Shown here piece by piece: positions 1 to 11,357 of a stretch of 64,000 nt of DNA. The first letter of the stretch is position 1. Each line of letters begins with the position of its first letter. This DNA is from Stratiolaelaps scimitus (taxonomy: Eukaryota > Arthropoda > Arachnida > Mesostigmata > Laelapidae), in NCBI GenBank assembly GCA_019614645.1, contig JABWDB010000016.1:6219501-6283500 (forward strand). The letters run 5' to 3'. The position numbers and the translations under genes were made by a program. The notes beneath the pieces were generated by a model that was not told where the DNA came from, ran no database searches, and worked only from the letters and a program-made list of their open reading frames with translations.

Positions 1-751
1 TGAGTGCCCGTTTAAGCAGCTCAATGTGTGAGAAAAATCGTTGCGGCATTTAGAAACTAGTACTAAAAGGCCTTGCAATAGTAGCTAGTTCTAGAACCCA
101 TGTGACAATTTTATAATAGTACTGTTTCCTGGTACAAACACTCTGCTCCAAATACTGCCCAAACAGGCTGCCGATATCTGAGTAGGTTACATTATTATAT
201 TACAATAGCTCCGATTCTCCAAGAGAGTTCGCCCGATCTGTGGAGACGATGGTGTCACACAACATGTCTGGCATTGCTTCTAAAAAACAACGCATGTGAA
301 CATGATTACAATTGAAAGTTCATATTATGGTGTCGGCTGTACGTCAATGGCCATAGCTGGCATTACCGAACTGTGAAGACGTTTGATTTTACTATTGTTA
401 CAAGCGTAGAACGAAATAAAAAATGTTTAGAAGACAACACCCTCCAACAAGATGATAATAGAAGGTCGATATCTGCTCGTGCCATACTATACAATACGTT
501 TTGCAATTCGGTTATGAGAACCCAATGTAATCCTCAATAATATAAAACGGAAATTCTGATGTAAAATAATTTCTCCCAATAGATACTTGGTCAATGCCTG
601 TCCTCGGTCAACTTCGATTGCTTTAAAGAGCTGCGACAAGCAGGATACGGAATGAGCGATTTGAGTGCTTAGTCTAGAGGTAGGGAAGATTCATCGTTTT
701 GTGTTTATTAGTTTTGGCATTGTTCGAAGGATCGATAATGTCACACCGATC
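1..751. repeat. Left direct repeat flanking the protease array (copy A)
   Basis: This stretch recurs at 16263-16801 in the same orientation, sharing the opening TGAGTGCCCGTTTAAGC and the closing TTCGAAGGATCG, with several small deletions in the right copy. It lies directly upstream of tandem unit 1, and its partner lies upstream of gene 4. The left end is cut by the window, so the repeat may extend further. No coding sequence is seen in it. The pair probably marks the segmental duplication that created the array. Confidence 0.85.
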
Positions 752-950
752 CGGGCAATTATATCATAACCCAGAATCGCTTTGTTTCCTTTAGCTTGCG
801 AAGGAAGCTTGTAAAATTGCTGGGTCACATGCGCTTGCCGAGCTCGAAGTTGAGCGTTCGACTTTAAACCCGCACACATCATGCTCGTCCCCTATTCTTA
901 GAAAACCGGGTATCGCTTCCACATCACCTTGATTCGGCGGTCTGCCGGGG

Positions 951-958
951 TATAAATA
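951..958 (+). promoter_or_regulatory. TATA box, unit 1
   Basis: TATAAATA follows a GC-rich stretch (CTGCCGGGG) and is preserved in unit 2. It lies about 600 bases before the protease ATG, so it either serves a long 5' leader or intron, or drives the upstream ORF at 1125. An arthropod-type initiator-like TCAGT also occurs close to the ATG, near 1507, and is an alternative start site. Confidence 0.5.
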
Positions 959-1124
959 CGCTGTTTGCTTAAAGTGGCAAATATGGCCAAGGAGCTGTAC
1001 GACGTGTATAGAACCAGTCCCTCTTCATTATTATCCCTGCGAAACTCAGTCGAGTCAGGGTCGACTGACGAACTGATTGGCCATACAGAGTTTTCTTCGA
1101 AGTGTACAATCGCAATTTAATCGT

Positions 1125-1436
1125 ATGGCATTCGTAACGTATCTCGGTGTTCGACTGCGCGGCGTCTTCGTGCCCAGTGTGACGATGATACCTGTCTTAG
1201 AGGAGGAAGCGATTAAAGTGTTAGTTTGTGTTAACGGTTGGCGTTTCCTGCGACAGCTCGAAGGGGATACAGCTAAATATATTGATCTTCTCCTTTACTC
1301 AACTGGAATGACTGTTTCAGCCATTATGTTGACTAATTTCTCATTCATTAAGACGTCCGCCCATTTTTATTCGTGTATTTGTACTCGATCCAATTCTGAC
1401 AAGAGGCAAGCTGAAACGGATATAGATTTTCGTTGA
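1125..1436 (+). other. Conserved upstream ORF of 103 codons, unit 1
   Basis: An ATG-started ORF between the TATA box and protease gene 1 is open over 103 codons and recurs in all three units. Its start is MAFVTYLGVRLRG and it ends QAETDIDFR. It has a hydrophobic stretch in its second half but resembles no family I recognise. The few changes between units 1 and 2 are mostly amino-acid-changing, so there is no sign of purifying selection. It may be a leader or uORF, a small gene, or simply an open frame. Confidence 0.25.
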
Positions 1437-1556
1437 TTCTGTCGACGGCCAATTTCAATGAATGCGTTTATCAGAGGGGGCGTGATCTAGCCGCAGAATA
1501 CTGCAGTCAGTAACGCCATTGTGGTTGCAGCAGTAGCCACGTCTAAGGCCTGAGAG

Positions 1557-4495
1557 ATGTTAAAATTCACTTGTTCACAGGCACAGTTTGCCCTTATCAT
1601 CTGTGTGGTTGGCCTAACGTGTGTGTACTCCGATGACGAATGTGGAATTCGTAATCCCAACCGAAATTCCTATATAGTGGGTGGCACCACCGCGCTCAGC
1701 AATGAATTTCCTTGGCAGGTTTCCATGCAGGTATTTCATGCTTAAGTTATCAAGTGCAAGCTGTGATTAGGTAATTCGCCTACTAACTAACAGGCAACTG
1801 CTAAATCGCGAAGGCCGAAAAATTAAAACGAAAAATGTGTCACTACCAGTTCTGACTTAAGATTATAATGCAGGTTACTGCGGAACGGAATGATTGCTAG
1901 TGGTGCTCTCAAGTCAAGTACGAACATGGAGCCGTCTCTGAGCCTGTGTTGTGACTCGGTAGCTGCGATTGGAAGCTTAGTCATATTGCCGTAAACTCTT
2001 CCAACATCCTATTTATGTTGGCCAAAAATGTTTCTTCAAGGATGCTTGAATGTTTGATAAAGCTGTGGAATCCTTTATTGTACCTATAGCTTTGAGCACC
2101 CGCTCGTTTAGACCCAGGGAACTAGAATACCATAAGGTACCACCGGTACTTACTCAAACCACAACTCCTGCAAGGGTCGTCCATTTTTAGCTGTTAGAGT
2201 CCTAGTCATTACCGTGATCCCCTCCGAGTCTTGTCTTTGGCAGTTTTGGTTGGTGCGTTTGCTAGTTTGGCCTTCGAAACAGTGCCAATTCTGCGATGGC
2301 CAGAAAGTATGCGGTCCTTTTAAAGAATACGCCCTTTCTCATAACCATTCCTTTTGACCACTGCGATGTCAGATTATCGAATATCATTAGCGGGTTTTTT
2401 AGGAGGTATAGGCCGGTTGCTCACATCGATCCCCAACCCCCCTGACACTCATATCCAGACTGATATGGCAGGTTTGCGTGGTGCTCCCCAAAGGAAGTTG
2501 ATTTGCCTATTGAACGATAAACACAGACCATGTTGACTAAACACTATCATATCACCGGTTGGACAACAACCTTCGGGGCAAGAAGTGAATCTAGAATTGA
2601 TCGGTCTACTTGAGTGGTCACTGGAAATATAATATTTGCCCTATTTCTAGCTACAAGCGGCAGTAATCTCATCTGATTACACATCAATATGTGGTGCCCT
2701 CGCGATGTTATGGACACAAGCTGGGGCCGCTTCATGCCCCTAACTAGCGTGAGATTCGAATACTTTTAGCGTGATACGTCAGGCGCACGCAGCACCGCTG
2801 GTTTATCACAATACGAACACTTCAAATGACAAACCCGGTAGTAGCAATGACCACCAGCCAGCACCATGTAACAGCTCAACGCACTGAATTGAAATTTCAG
2901 AAAGTGACCAAGCTTTTTATCGGAGGATTTGTTTCCGGTTTCTGTAGCGGCAGTATCATCAGCCATTCATGGGTTATAACCGCAACTCATTGTTTCCGTA
3001 ACTTGCAAGATGACGGATGGGATACCAACCCCAATGATTGGCTTATTATGCTTGGTAGCCATACCATGCGGTATGACGATGAGTTCAACTGGCCGGTTTC
3101 CTGCATAATTATCCACCCGGAATTCGTGACTTATAAACAGGTAAGTAATCGTGGTGGGTTGACACGCTACCAATTTGTTTGTTGACTTAGTCATTCGGGG
3201 CTTATAACGCTGCGCACGCATTGTGCAAATGGGTGAAGGACGTCGGTAAAACAGTTGGAATAAACTGTACCTACTTATGCACTCATTTTGTAGGCTGCTT
3301 TGCAAGATTCATCATGACTCATAACCAATACGGGTTACATATACCAGATAAACTATTATATATTAACCATTAAATCATAGAAAGGCCGCCCTGAGACGGG
3401 TAGCAAGGCAGATTCATGGTAGTGTTTTGTAACTCGCATTGCATACTCACAGCCGTCTGTCTCTTTGCTCAGAATGACATCGCCCTCATAAGATCTTTTG
3501 TTCGCTTCGACTTCACGAGCAGAAGGGTACTTCCGATTTGTTTTCGCACATTCATGTACCCTGAATTATCTGACTTCGACACCGACAACTGCGTGACTTC
3601 CGGCTGGGGCAAGGTCGGGTTTATGAAAGGGCGACCGACGGACCTGCGGTATCTCAATGTTAGCGTCATTCCCTGGTAATACCATTTCTGATGTATGCAA
3701 CAAATGAATAATATTATATATTATAAAGTGTGTTTATGCAGGCGTAGATGCACAATGACATATACCTACATAGCATGACTGACTAAATAAAACATGCCCT
3801 TAACTATCATTTGAGAAGCTCTGGAACTGCCGTCGGGTCAGTCATTATAATTAATTTTTTGAAACAACTTTCCTTCCATTGAGGAGGCGGAACTGGTAAG
3901 CGATACTAGTTTATACAAAAGCTTCAAAAGCCAACAAAAATGCAGGACCCAGCAAGGACAAATAAACAATGGACGAGCTTAGACTGACTGGACATAGGCT
4001 TTGTATATTGCCGAAAAAAAAAACCAACTATCGATGTATTATTTAACATACAAACTTTACACAATTCCAATTTAGTTAGCGAAATTATTACTGATAAAAT
4101 GCACTTCAGCATCCCCTATTGACACACACTATCGATGCATACGATTCTGTTACGAGGTTTATATAGCTGCAAAATTGAATTTCCATGTCGCACGCACAAT
4201 TTTGAACTAAAACAAACTGTCTGTTTATTTTAGGGACCGATGCAACGCCATCCTCAATGGCACTCACAGGCGAGATGATTTCAGCAAAAAGAATATGTGT
4301 ACTGATGGATTTACATGCGTGGGTGACTCTGGTGGCCCATTGGCATGTCCCCACAGGGTCGAAGGCAGATACTATCTTATCGGTTTAGTTAAATGGGGTC
4401 TGATGTGTGGTTTTTTCAATCCATATCCTTCTGTTTACGAAGACCTGTTTCAGAATCTGAATTGGGTCTACGAAATGACCTCTAGTCATGGATAG
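1557..4495 (+). CDS. Secreted chymotrypsin-family serine protease, gene 1
   Basis: The model joins four exons, 1557-1730, 2901-3140, 3473-3675 and 4234-4495 (292 aa), with GT-AG introns in phases 0, 0 and 2. Residues 1 to about 25 form a signal peptide ending near VYS. A propeptide with one Cys (ECGIRNP) ends at NSY, followed by IVGG. The catalytic His is in VITATHCF, the Asp in NDIALI and the Ser in CVGDSGGPLAC. The SGWG motif and the Cys set for chymotrypsin-like disulfides are present, including the propeptide Cys and its partner in PICFRT. Counting back from Ser195, position 189 is Phe rather than the trypsin Asp, so trypsin specificity is unlikely. Activation after Tyr is unusual. THC replaces the common AHC. 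It is probably an active secreted enzyme, digestive or salivary by inference. Confidence 0.9.
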
Positions 4496-4580
4496 TCGTC
4501 TCCATTCATTGAAACCGACGGCTTTTGATCAAGAAGTCGTCCATTCTATAAGGGATGCAATACCAAATTAAAAAGACATA

Positions 4581-4586
4581 AATAAA
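4581..4586 (+). terminator. Poly(A) signal of protease gene 1
   Basis: AATAAA lies 86 bases after the stop codon and is preserved at the equivalent place in unit 2 (10849). Confidence 0.7.
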
Positions 4587-5089
4587 ACGAGCAAAATGTC
4601 GACAACCACTGTGCCCTGTGGATGTCCGTATTAACGTTATACAACATTCGGTCGCTGGTGCACTCTAGCCTGTAAAGTCAACCACAACAACAACGTTTGC
4701 AGTCGCTAAATTCTGTCTACTTGGGTCTACGCGGGATTCGGTCTTAAGGGTTTAGCAGCAAGCATCATCCCCTTTCGTCCTTCAGCATCGTCTACCTATT
4801 AATAGATAGCTACCCAGATACTGTCAGCCCGAAACAATCGCACAGTTCATATTTTTGCGTAGCTTTAGCTGATTGTCATAGTCGTCACTTCACCGAATAG
4901 AATCCGACCTGTTTAAAGTGAAGGTGGCGGAAATGAGTTAGGAAACGGATAACGGCTAAGCATCATCAGAGTCCTCCAGTTCGTCACCACACTGATATAT
5001 ACACTCCCAATTAACTGTACACTATGGTAAAATAATCTAATTAGGCTTAACGTTGTGTTTTAACGAGAATAAGAGAAGCGGACTGTATC

Positions 5090-6595
5090 TCCAGGAAGAT
5101 ACGTTATCTGAGGAAATTTTGGCCGCCGTTCAGTTTTTTCCTCGAAGCTCGGCAGCAGGCCCTGATGGTCTAAGACCTCATACCTTCGTGACTTATTATC
5201 CTCTGCCTTAGGTGACGTTGCGACAAAACTAGGAACTGCGCTGGCAGCAGTTATCGATATTATAAGGTTTGGCTCCGTACCGCCTGGATTAAAGCTATTT
5301 TATTTGGTGCCCGCCTCTTTGCCCTTTGAAAAAAGACAATTCGTTACGACTTCAACGTTACGTAGTATCACAGCTAAAATGTCCTGCAGATCTTTTCGAG
5401 AGAAAATAACTAGGGTCTTGGGAACTCATCAGCTTGTCTTTGGAACCCCACGCGGCATGGAGGCTGCAATTAATTGTACCCGTTCCTTCATCCTTAGTAG
5501 CTCAAGCTCTTCTATACTAGTTAAGCTGGACCTTCGCAACGCTTTCAACTCCTTACATCGCGATCTAATTCTCAAAGCGGTGAGAGATCATGTAGCCGAA
5601 TTTTTCAATCTATCTGACCAAGCATATCATGAACCATCTCTGCTATTTCATATTGAAAATATGTTATCCTCTGCAACTGGCATTCAACAAGGTGATCCGC
5701 TTGGACCCGTTTTGAAGGAGTTAGATGACTCCTCGCCATCTCCTTTAAACCTTTGGTACCTTGTCGAATGCATCTTAGATGGAGATATTGAGACGGTTTT
5801 AGTGGATATTAAGAAAGTTTTGGCATTTCAATCTCAATCGGACCTGTTTATAAACCCGGCCAAAAGTGAAGTCTTCACCTTCTCTTCAGACCTTTCTACC
5901 TGATCTTCATTAGTTCAAGCAGTTCGCAACATACTTGCTGGATGCAAAGAAGTGAGAAAAGACAACCTCGATCTACTAGGACGTCCTTTACTATCTGACG
6001 GATTTCGAACTCGTTTAAAATCAAAGTATGAAAAAGTTTAGGTTATGCTGGAAAGGTTGTCCTTACTAGGGGCACTCAGAGGCCTTCGTTTAATGAGGAC
6101 TTCATTGTCTGTGGACGAATTATCCACTTGTTCAGAGGTTGCAATATGTCAGACGAACACGATCTACTGGACTTATACAATGATCAAGTTATGGATTCTT
6201 TGTCTTTTTTGTTAACGATTCAACTTTCTCCGATAGCTCAAAAAACGAGCACCACTTCCTGTTGGGATAGAGGGACTTGGTCTGTAAGCAGCAGCTTCTC
6301 GAGCTGGACCCAGTGTCATCGCGTCTATGTATTCGATTTCTGATCTGCTCATAGAACTAGTAAAATACTTGGAAGCACTTTGTATCAAGCAACAACTTAA
6401 ATCAGAGGAATATTACAAAGCTGCACACCCGTCCGCGTAGCACACGACGTCTGCAGCTTCGTAACCTCATGGGCCTTTACCTTGTTCCTTAATAGCACGG
6501 GATTTGTTTTTACAGGCTTCTCATTCGGTTGTGCTCCTCATGCTACCTCTGTCGATACGATTTTCTCGTTCTTTGTGGTCCAATCAGGAATTTTG
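5090..6595 (+). mobile_element. Degenerate non-LTR reverse-transcriptase relic, copy 1
   Basis: Conceptual translation across several frames gives reverse-transcriptase blocks in order: AAGPDGLRP near 5155, VPPGLKLF, LVFGTPRGMEAA, VKLDLRNAFNSL near 5520 and GIQQGDPLGPVL near 5680. The longest open piece is 5304-5903. The place where the catalytic YxDD box belongs, soon after QGDPLGP, reads WYLVEC, so both aspartates are lost. Stop codons and frame changes follow, with a later segment (LPVGIEGLGL near 6265) typical of the enzyme's C-terminal part. The arrangement fits a non-LTR retrotransposon RT, but the clade is not assigned. It cannot encode an active enzyme. It sits between protease genes and was carried along in their duplication. 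Confidence 0.8.
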
Positions 6596-7211
6596 AAAAA
6601 TGCTATTATGGGATAGCCTTTTATCTCGGCGAGTGAAAAGTTAGTGCTGCTGGTGCATGGGTTCAATGAGAGCAGTCGCGGCTAATTTATAAAATATTAG
6701 AACAAAAAGTGAATAAAATAACGCATCCACGTGTATATATTGGCCGTTGCAACCGAACGTTGTCAGCTGGCTGGACGCTCGATAAAGGAAACCAACTCTG
6801 GGTGTCGTTTGTTACCACTTTGCAGCTGAAACACTCTTGAGTGTCAAACTATTTCTCATGAAGTGGGAGCTTCAGTTGAAGACACACATGGAAATTTGAT
6901 CACAGTTTCCCAGTCCTTTTGTTCAAATTTTGTTCATTTTGGGTACACATTCGATTAGCACCTGATAACCTATAAAAGTTCATAGGATTAGTTTATTTTC
7001 AAATCCTTTCAATACTAAATTATGTCATAACCCAGAATCGCTTTGTTTCCGTTAGCTTGCGAAGGGAGCTTGTAAAATTGCTGGTTCACTTGCGCTTGCC
7101 GAGCTCGATGTTGAGCGTTCGACTTTAAACCCGCACACATCATACTCGTCCCCTATTCTTAGAAAACCGGGTATCGCTTCCACATCACCTTGATTCGGCG
7201 GTCTGCCGGGG

Positions 7212-7219
7212 TATAAATA
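7212..7219 (+). promoter_or_regulatory. TATA box, unit 2
   Basis: TATAAATA is in the same context as in unit 1, about 600 bases before the protease ATG. Confidence 0.5.
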
Positions 7220-7385
7220 CGCTGTTTGCTTAAAGTGGCAAATATGGCCAGGGAGCTGTACGACGTGTATAGAACCAGCCCCTCTTCATTATTATCCCTG
7301 CGAGACTCAGTCGAGTCAAGGTCGACTGACGAACTGATTGGCCATACAGAGTTTTCTTCGAAGTGTACAATCGCAATTTAATCGT

Positions 7386-7697
7386 ATGGCATTCGTAACG
7401 TATCTCGGTGTTCGACTGCGCGGCGTCTTCGTGCCCAGTGTGACGATGATACCTGTCTTAGAGGAGGAAGCGATTAAAGTGTTAGTTTGTGTTAACGGTT
7501 GGCGTTTCCTGCGACAGCTCGAAGGGGATACAGCTAAATATATTGATCTTCTCCTTTACTCAACTGGAATGATTGTTTCAGCTATTATGTTGACTAATTT
7601 CTCATTCATTAAGACGTCCGCCCATTTTTATTCGTGTATGTGTACTCGGTCCAGTTCTGACAAGAGGCAAGCTGAAACGGATATGGATTTTCGTTGA
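7386..7697 (+). other. Conserved upstream ORF of 103 codons, unit 2
   Basis: This is the second copy of the ORF at 1125-1436, full length, with four substitutions by eye (Thr to Ile, Ile to Met, Asn to Ser, Ile to Met). Its function is unknown. Its predicted protein is the same as in unit 3. Confidence 0.25.
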
Positions 7698-7817
7698 TTG
7701 TGTCGACGGCCAATTTCAATGAATGCGTTTATCAGAGGGGGCGTGATCTAGCCGCAGAATACTGCAGTCAGTAACGCCATTATGGTTGCAGCAGTAGCCA
7801 CGTCTAAGGCCTGAGAG

Positions 7818-10768
7818 ATGTTAAAATTCACTTGTTCACAGGCACAGTTTGCCCTTATCATCTGTGTGGTTGGCCTAACGTGTGTGTACTCCGATGACGA
7901 ATGTGGAATTCGTAATCCCAACCGAAATTCCTATATAGTGGGTGGCACCACCGCGCTCAGGAATGAATTTCCTTGGCAGGTTTCCATGCAGGTATTTCAT
8001 GCTTAAGTTATCAAGTGCAAGCTGTGATTAGGTAATTCGCCTACGAACTAATAGGCAACTGCTAAATCGCGAAGGCCGAAAAATTAAAACGAAAAATGTT
8101 TCACTACCAGTTCTGACTTAAGATTATAATGCAGGTTACTGCGGAACGGAATGATTGCTAGTGGTGCTCTCAAGTCAAGTACGAACATGGAACAGTCTCT
8201 GAGCCTGTGTTGTGGCCCGAAGTCATGACTCGGTAGCTGCGATTGGAAGCTTAGTCATATTGCCGTAAACTCTTCCAACATCCTATTTATGTTGGCCAAA
8301 AATGTTTCTTCAAGGATGCTTGAATGTTTGATAAAGCTGTGGAATCCTTTATTGTACCTATAGCGTTGAGCACCCGCTCGTTTAGACCCAGGGAACTAGA
8401 ATACCATAAGGTACCACCGGTACTTACTCAAACCACAACTTCTGCAAGGGTCGTCAATTTTTAGCTTTAGCGTCCTAGTCATTACCGTGATCCCCTCCGA
8501 GTCTTGTCTTTGGCACTTTTGGTTGGTGCATTTGCTAGTTTGGCCTTCGAAACAGTGCCAATTCTGCGATGGCCAGAAAGTATGCGGTCCTTTTAAAGAA
8601 TACGCCCTTTCTCATAGCCATTCCTTTTGACCACTGCGATGTCATATTATCGAATATCATTAGCGGGTTTTTTCGGAGGTATAGGCCGGTTGCTCACATC
8701 GACTCCCACCCCCCACTGACACTCGTATCCAGACCGATATGGCAGGTTTGCGTGGTGCTCCCCAAAGGAAGTTGATTTGCCTATTGAACGATAAACACAA
8801 ACCGCCATGTTGACACTATCATATCACCGGTTGGACAACAACCTTCGGGGCAAGAAGCGAATCTAGAATTGTTGGGTTAACTTGAGTGGTCACTGGAAAT
8901 ATAATATTTGCCCTATTTCTAGCTACAAGCGGCAGTAATCTCATCTGATTACACATCAATATGTGGTGCCCTCGCGGTGTTATGGACACAAGCTGGGGCC
9001 GCTTCATACCCCTAACTAGCGTGAGATTCGAATACTTTTAGCGTGATACATCAGGCGCACGCAGCACCGCTGGTTTATCATAATACGAACACTTCAAATG
9101 ACAAACCCGGTAGTAGCAATGACCACCAGCCAGCACAATGTAATAGCTCAACGCACTGAATTGAAATTTCAGAAAGTGACCAAGCCTTCTCTCGGACAAT
9201 TTCTTTCCGCTAAGTGCGGCGGCAGTATCATCAGCCATTCATGGGTTATAACCGCAGCTCATTGTTTCCGTAACTCGAACGATGACGGATGGGATGCCAA
9301 CCCCGAGCGTTGGTATATACTGGTTGGTAGCGATACCATGCAGTATGACCTTGGGTTAAATTGGCAGGTTTCCTGCATAATTATCCACCCGCAATTCGTG
9401 CCTTTTAAACAGGTAAGTAATCGTGGTGGGTTGACACGCTACCAATTTGTTTGTTGACTTAGTCATTCGGGGCTTATAACGCTGCGCACGCATTGTGCAA
9501 ATGGGTGAAGGACGTCGGTAAAACAGTTGGAATAAACTGTACCTACTTATGCACTCATTTTGTAGGCTGCTTTGTAAGCTTTATCATGGCTCATAACCAA
9601 TACGGGTTACATATACCAGATAAACTATTATATATTAACCATTAAATCATAGAAAGGCCGCCCTGAGACGGGTAGCAAGGCAGATTCATGGTAGTGTTTT
9701 GTAACTCGCATTGCATACTCACAGCCGTCTGTCTCTTTGCTCAGAATGACATCGCTCTCATAAGATCTTTTACTCGCTTCGACTTCACGAGCAGAAGGGT
9801 ACTTCCGATTTGTTTTCGCACATTCATGTACCCTGAATTATCTGACTTCGACACCGACAACTGCGTGACTTCCGGCTGGGGCAAGGTCGGGTTTACGAAG
9901 CAGCGATCGAGGGACTTGCGGTATCTCAATGTTAGCGTCATTCCCTGGTAATACCATTTCTGATGTATGCAACAAATGAATAATATTATATATTATACAG
10001 TGTGTTGATGCAGGCGTAGATGCACAATGACATATACCTACATAGCATGACTGACTAAATAAAACATGCCCTTAACTATCATTTGAGAAGCTCTGGAACT
10101 GCCGTCGGGTCAGTCATTATAATTAATTTTTTGAAACAACTTTCCTTGCATTGAGGAGGCGGAACTGGTAAGCGATATTAGTTTATACAAAAGCTTCAAA
10201 AGCCAACAAAAATACAGGACCCAGCAAGGACAAATAAACAATGGACTCGCTTGGACTGACTGGACATAGGCTTTGTATATTGCCGAAAAAAAACCAACTA
10301 TCGATGTATTATTTAACATACAAACTTTACACAATTCCAATGTAGTTAGCGAAATTATTACTGATAAAACGCACTTCAGCATCCCCTATTGACACACACT
10401 ATCGATGCATACGATTCTGTTACGAGGTTCATATAGCAGCAAAATTGAATTTCCATTTCGCACGCACAATTTTGAACTAAAACAAACTGTCTGCTTATTT
10501 TAGGAACCGATGCATTCCCATGTTCAATGGCAGTCGCAAGGAACAAGATGACATCACCATAAACAATATTTGTTCTGATGGATTTACATGCGTGGGTGAC
10601 TCTGGTGGCCCATTGGCATGTCCCCACAAGGTCGAAGGCAGGTACTATCTTATCGGCTCGGTTAAATGGGGTGTATGGTGTGGTTATGACAATCAATATC
10701 CTTCTGTTTACGAAGACCTGTTTCAAAGTCTGAATTGGCTCTACGAAATGACCTTGAGTCATGGATAG
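7818..10768 (+). CDS. Secreted chymotrypsin-family serine protease, gene 2
   Basis: The model joins exons 7818-7991, 9173-9412, 9745-9947 and 10504-10768 (293 aa), with intron phases 0, 0 and 2. The signal peptide and the CGIRNP propeptide match gene 1, with IVGG again following NSY. Catalytic motifs are complete: VITAAHCF, NDIALI and CVGDSGGP. The S1-pocket position equivalent to 189 is Phe, as in gene 1, with Gly at 216 and Ser near 226. Exon 1 differs from gene 1 by one residue, whereas exon 2 differs at 26 of 80 residues and exon 4 at about 27 plus one inserted codon. The two enzymes therefore probably differ in substrate range. It is likely an active secreted protease. Confidence 0.92.
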
Positions 10769-10848
10769 TCGTCTCCATTCATTGAAACCGACGGCTTTTG
10801 ATCAAGAAGTCGTCCTATCTATAAGGGATGCAATACCAAATTGGCATA

Positions 10849-10854
10849 AATAAA
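10849..10854 (+). terminator. Poly(A) signal of protease gene 2
   Basis: AATAAA lies 81 bases after the stop codon, at the position equivalent to 4581 in unit 1. Confidence 0.7.
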
Positions 10855-11357
10855 ACGAGCAAAATGTCGATAATCACTGTGCCCTGTGGATGTCCGTATT
10901 AACGTTATACAACATTCGGTCGCTGGTGCACTCTAGCCTGTAAAGTCAACCACAACAACAACGTTTGCAGTCGCTAAATTCTGTCTACTTGGGTCTACGC
11001 GGGATTCGGTCTTAAGGGTTTAGCAGCAAGCATCATCCCCTTTCGTCCTTCAGCATCGTCTACCTATTAATAGATAGCTACCCAGATACTGTCAGCCCGA
11101 AACAATCGCACAGTTGATATTTTTGCGTAGCTTTAGCTGATTGTCATAGTCGTCACTTCACCGAATAGAATCCGACCTGTTTAAAGTGAAGGTGGCGGAA
11201 ATGAGTTAGGAAACGGATGACGGCTAAGCATCATCAGAGTCCTCCAGTTCGTCACCACACTGATATATACACTCCCAATTAACTGTACACTATGGTAAAA
11301 TAATCTAATTAGGCTTAACGTTGTGTTTTAACGAGAATAAGAGAAGCGGACTGTATC

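Larger units (their letters stand above)
763..7024 (+). repeat. Tandem unit 1 (protease gene 1 plus reverse-transcriptase relic)
   Basis: This unit of about 6.26 kb is repeated almost base for base at 7025-13113 and in part at 13115-15996. It holds a TATA box, an upstream ORF, protease gene 1, its poly(A) signal and a dead reverse-transcriptase segment. The segment from about 6845 to 7024 is absent from the end of unit 2. The match begins at ATAACCCAGAATCGC in both units. Confidence 0.9.
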
